DNA from: CAZSGN01 sp964606415 | GTDB taxonomy: Bacteria; Bacteroidota; Bacteroidia; Bacteroidales; JBBRXJ01 | NCBI GenBank assembly: GCA_964606415.1 | Contig: CAZSGN010000145.1 | Span: 1 to 7,190, forward strand | Reading direction: 5' to 3' | Length of the DNA: 7,190 nt | Shown: piece after piece, positions 5,934 to 7,190 of the stretch | Position numbering within the stretch: the first letter of the stretch is position 1 | How the letters are laid out: each line of letters begins with the position of its first letter | The notes under the pieces: generated by a model | The model's database searches: none | Seen by the model: the letters and a program-made list of their open reading frames with translations, nothing else | Told to the model about the DNA's origin: nothing | Translations under genes and position numbers: made by a program

Positions 5934-7190
5934 ATGGGACGATTACAATTGTATATCGAAAAAACAGCAAATTATTTTCTTTTTTTTTTGCTCTTCCTAT
6001 CTCTTTTCCAGCATTTTCTTATTGTATTAAGTGATGGCTGGATAATACTCTCCTATGTTGATGAACTTTTTTTTGGTGGGATTTTCTTTTATTTTTTAAT
6101 AAAGATATTTTGGTTGATGAAGATCAATAAAACATTATTGGTCTTTATTTTTTCTGTTTTTCTTTTTATACTTATTTCTGTGGGTAAGCCTGGTTTTTAT
6201 TTGCCCAAAACTTTTTTGCAGAGTTTACTTCATTTAAAGTTTTTTTTTATTTTTCTATTTTTTTTGGATTATTTCAAGGATAATCCCAGGTGGATTAAGC
6301 GTTTTCTCATCTTCGTTTTTTCAGTAATTATTATAGGATTCTTGACAAATGCTATTGTTGGACGTCCTTTTAATTCTTTTTTTCAGAATTTTGCAGGTTA
6401 TCGTTATGGAGACCTTATATTGAGAATTGCGGGATTTAACGGGCACCCAAATACCATGGCATATACATTAGGAGCGTTTTATATTTTTTTTATAAACCGC
6501 AGTCGGAATAGTGTCCAGTTTGCAGGTATAACTTTGTTTTTTCTTTTATTGATTCTTGCCACTGGTTCCCGTATTGCATTGTTTATTTTTCCTGTTTTTT
6601 TTATTGTTTATATTAATGCTTATTTTATAAAGAGTTATAATAAGATTTTTTTTAATTTAAGCCTCTTGTTGATTTTTATTGCTGTATTGTTTGTTTTCAG
6701 AAATAGCAGTATGATGCAAATGACATTGCAGAATATTAATTCGATATCAGATGACGATGGCTATATACGGGGCATGATGGTTTATTTTGGTGTGTTATTG
6801 GCGCTTCGTTTGTTCCCTTTTGGGACTGGAGCAGCAACTTTTGGAACTGTTTTATCTGAAGGGAGTCCAGTTTATAAGCAAATTGGCCTTTCCGGAACCA
6901 TTTTCGTTAAGGAAATGAGAGGTATTTATGATAGTAATATAGCTTCAATATTAGGCGAATTTGGATTTTTTGGCCTTGTATATTTTATTTTTTTGGTTGT
7001 TATTGTTTCTAACCATAAAAAACGTATGCAGGTGTTTAATAATTTACTTTATACAAAAGTTATATTAATTTACATGATGGTATTAGCTCTCACGTCTCCG
7101 ATTTTCTTTCATTCTTATCCTGCTATTATTTTTGCCCTTGTTTTATTTGTTTTAGACAGAAAAAATGAATCCCCGGAGTTATCATGGCAG
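5934..7190 (+). CDS. Wzy_C-superfamily O-antigen polymerase/ligase (C-terminus cut)
   Basis: An ATG at 5934, directly after an in-frame TAA at 5931, opens a frame of 419 codons that reaches the window edge without a stop. The product is very hydrophobic, with about eleven or twelve membrane segments visible (for example near 13-33, 66-84, 122-142, 195-231, 238-256, 342-359 and 392-407). Superfamily marks are GFNGHPNTMAYTLG (167-180), the ATGSRIALF segment (209-217) with its conserved Arg, and a large outward loop (about 297-341) starting PFGTGAATFG and ending DSNIASILGEFGFFG. This fits O-antigen polymerases and ligases. Its place beside chain-length and export genes favours a Wzy polymerase that joins lipid-linked repeat units. 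The classical ligase motif H[NSQ]x9GxxG has Asp333 in place of His, which also argues against a ligase. No Shine-Dalgarno is seen. The coding DNA is extremely T-rich, with runs of 8-10 T. Length suggests only a short C-terminal part is missing. Confidence 0.85.
   Translation, partial: MGRLQLYIEKTANYFLFFLLFLSLFQHFLIVLSDGWIILSYVDELFFGGIFFYFLIKIFWLMKINKTLLVFIFSVFLFILISVGKPGFYLPKTFLQSLLHLKFFFIFLFFLDYFKDNPRWIKRFLIFVFSVIIIGFLTNAIVGRPFNSFFQNFAGYRYGDLILRIAGFNGHPNTMAYTLGAFYIFFINRSRNSVQFAGITLFFLLLILATGSRIALFIFPVFFIVYINAYFIKSYNKIFFNLSLLLIFIAVLFVFRNSSMMQMTLQNINSISDDDGYIRGMMVYFGVLLALRLFPFGTGAATFGTVLSEGSPVYKQIGLSGTIFVKEMRGIYDSNIASILGEFGFFGLVYFIFLVVIVSNHKKRMQVFNNLLYTKVILIYMMVLALTSPIFFHSYPAIIFALVLFVLDRKNESPELSWQ

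Overview
The window looks like part of a Bacteroidota (Bacteroidales/Marinilabiliales-like) chromosome carrying the start of a cell-surface polysaccharide export and assembly locus. The clues are low G+C, A/T-rich starts mostly without Shine-Dalgarno sites, a TAnnTTTG-type promoter element, a Wzi-like barrel of the Bacteroidota type and a very large multi-SLBB export protein. The lineage is inferred from these features, not from a marker gene.

Layout, left to right. (1) 1-255, minus strand: the N-terminal 85 codons of a secreted protein with SBBP-like beta-propeller repeats, cut by the window edge. (2) 256-546: an AT-rich spacer holding a 35-bp imperfect palindrome (334-368), an orphan GC-rich block of four back-to-back hairpins (418-496), and a compact intrinsic terminator (526-548) that starts inside the stop codon of the next gene. 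(3) 547-2154 (or 2193), minus strand: a Wzi-family outer-membrane capsule-assembly barrel. (4) 2194-2512: a divergent regulatory spacer with a convincing plus-strand promoter and a 7-bp inverted repeat just upstream of it. (5) 2513-4894, plus strand: a Wza-type polysaccharide export protein with one Poly_export domain, six SLBB repeats and a C-terminal hydrophobic helix. (6) 4900-5907, plus strand: a Wzz-type chain-length regulator without a kinase domain, whose strong Shine-Dalgarno is encoded by the last codons of the export gene. (7) 5934-7190, plus strand: a Wzy_C-superfamily integral membrane protein, probably the O-unit polymerase, running off the right edge.

Together genes 3 and 5-7 form a Wzx/Wzy-dependent pathway module. 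Wzy polymerises lipid-linked repeat units at the outer face of the inner membrane, Wzz sets chain length, the SLBB protein spans the periplasm to the outer membrane, and the Wzi-like barrel probably organises polymer at the surface. The flippase and glycosyltransferases are not in the window and would be expected to the right.

No new multi-gene system is evident. The signals least explained by the genes are the tandem-hairpin block at 418-496, the operator-like repeats in the two spacers, the short direct repeats that could allow variation in the Wzi and SLBB genes, and the long T tracts in the polymerase gene.
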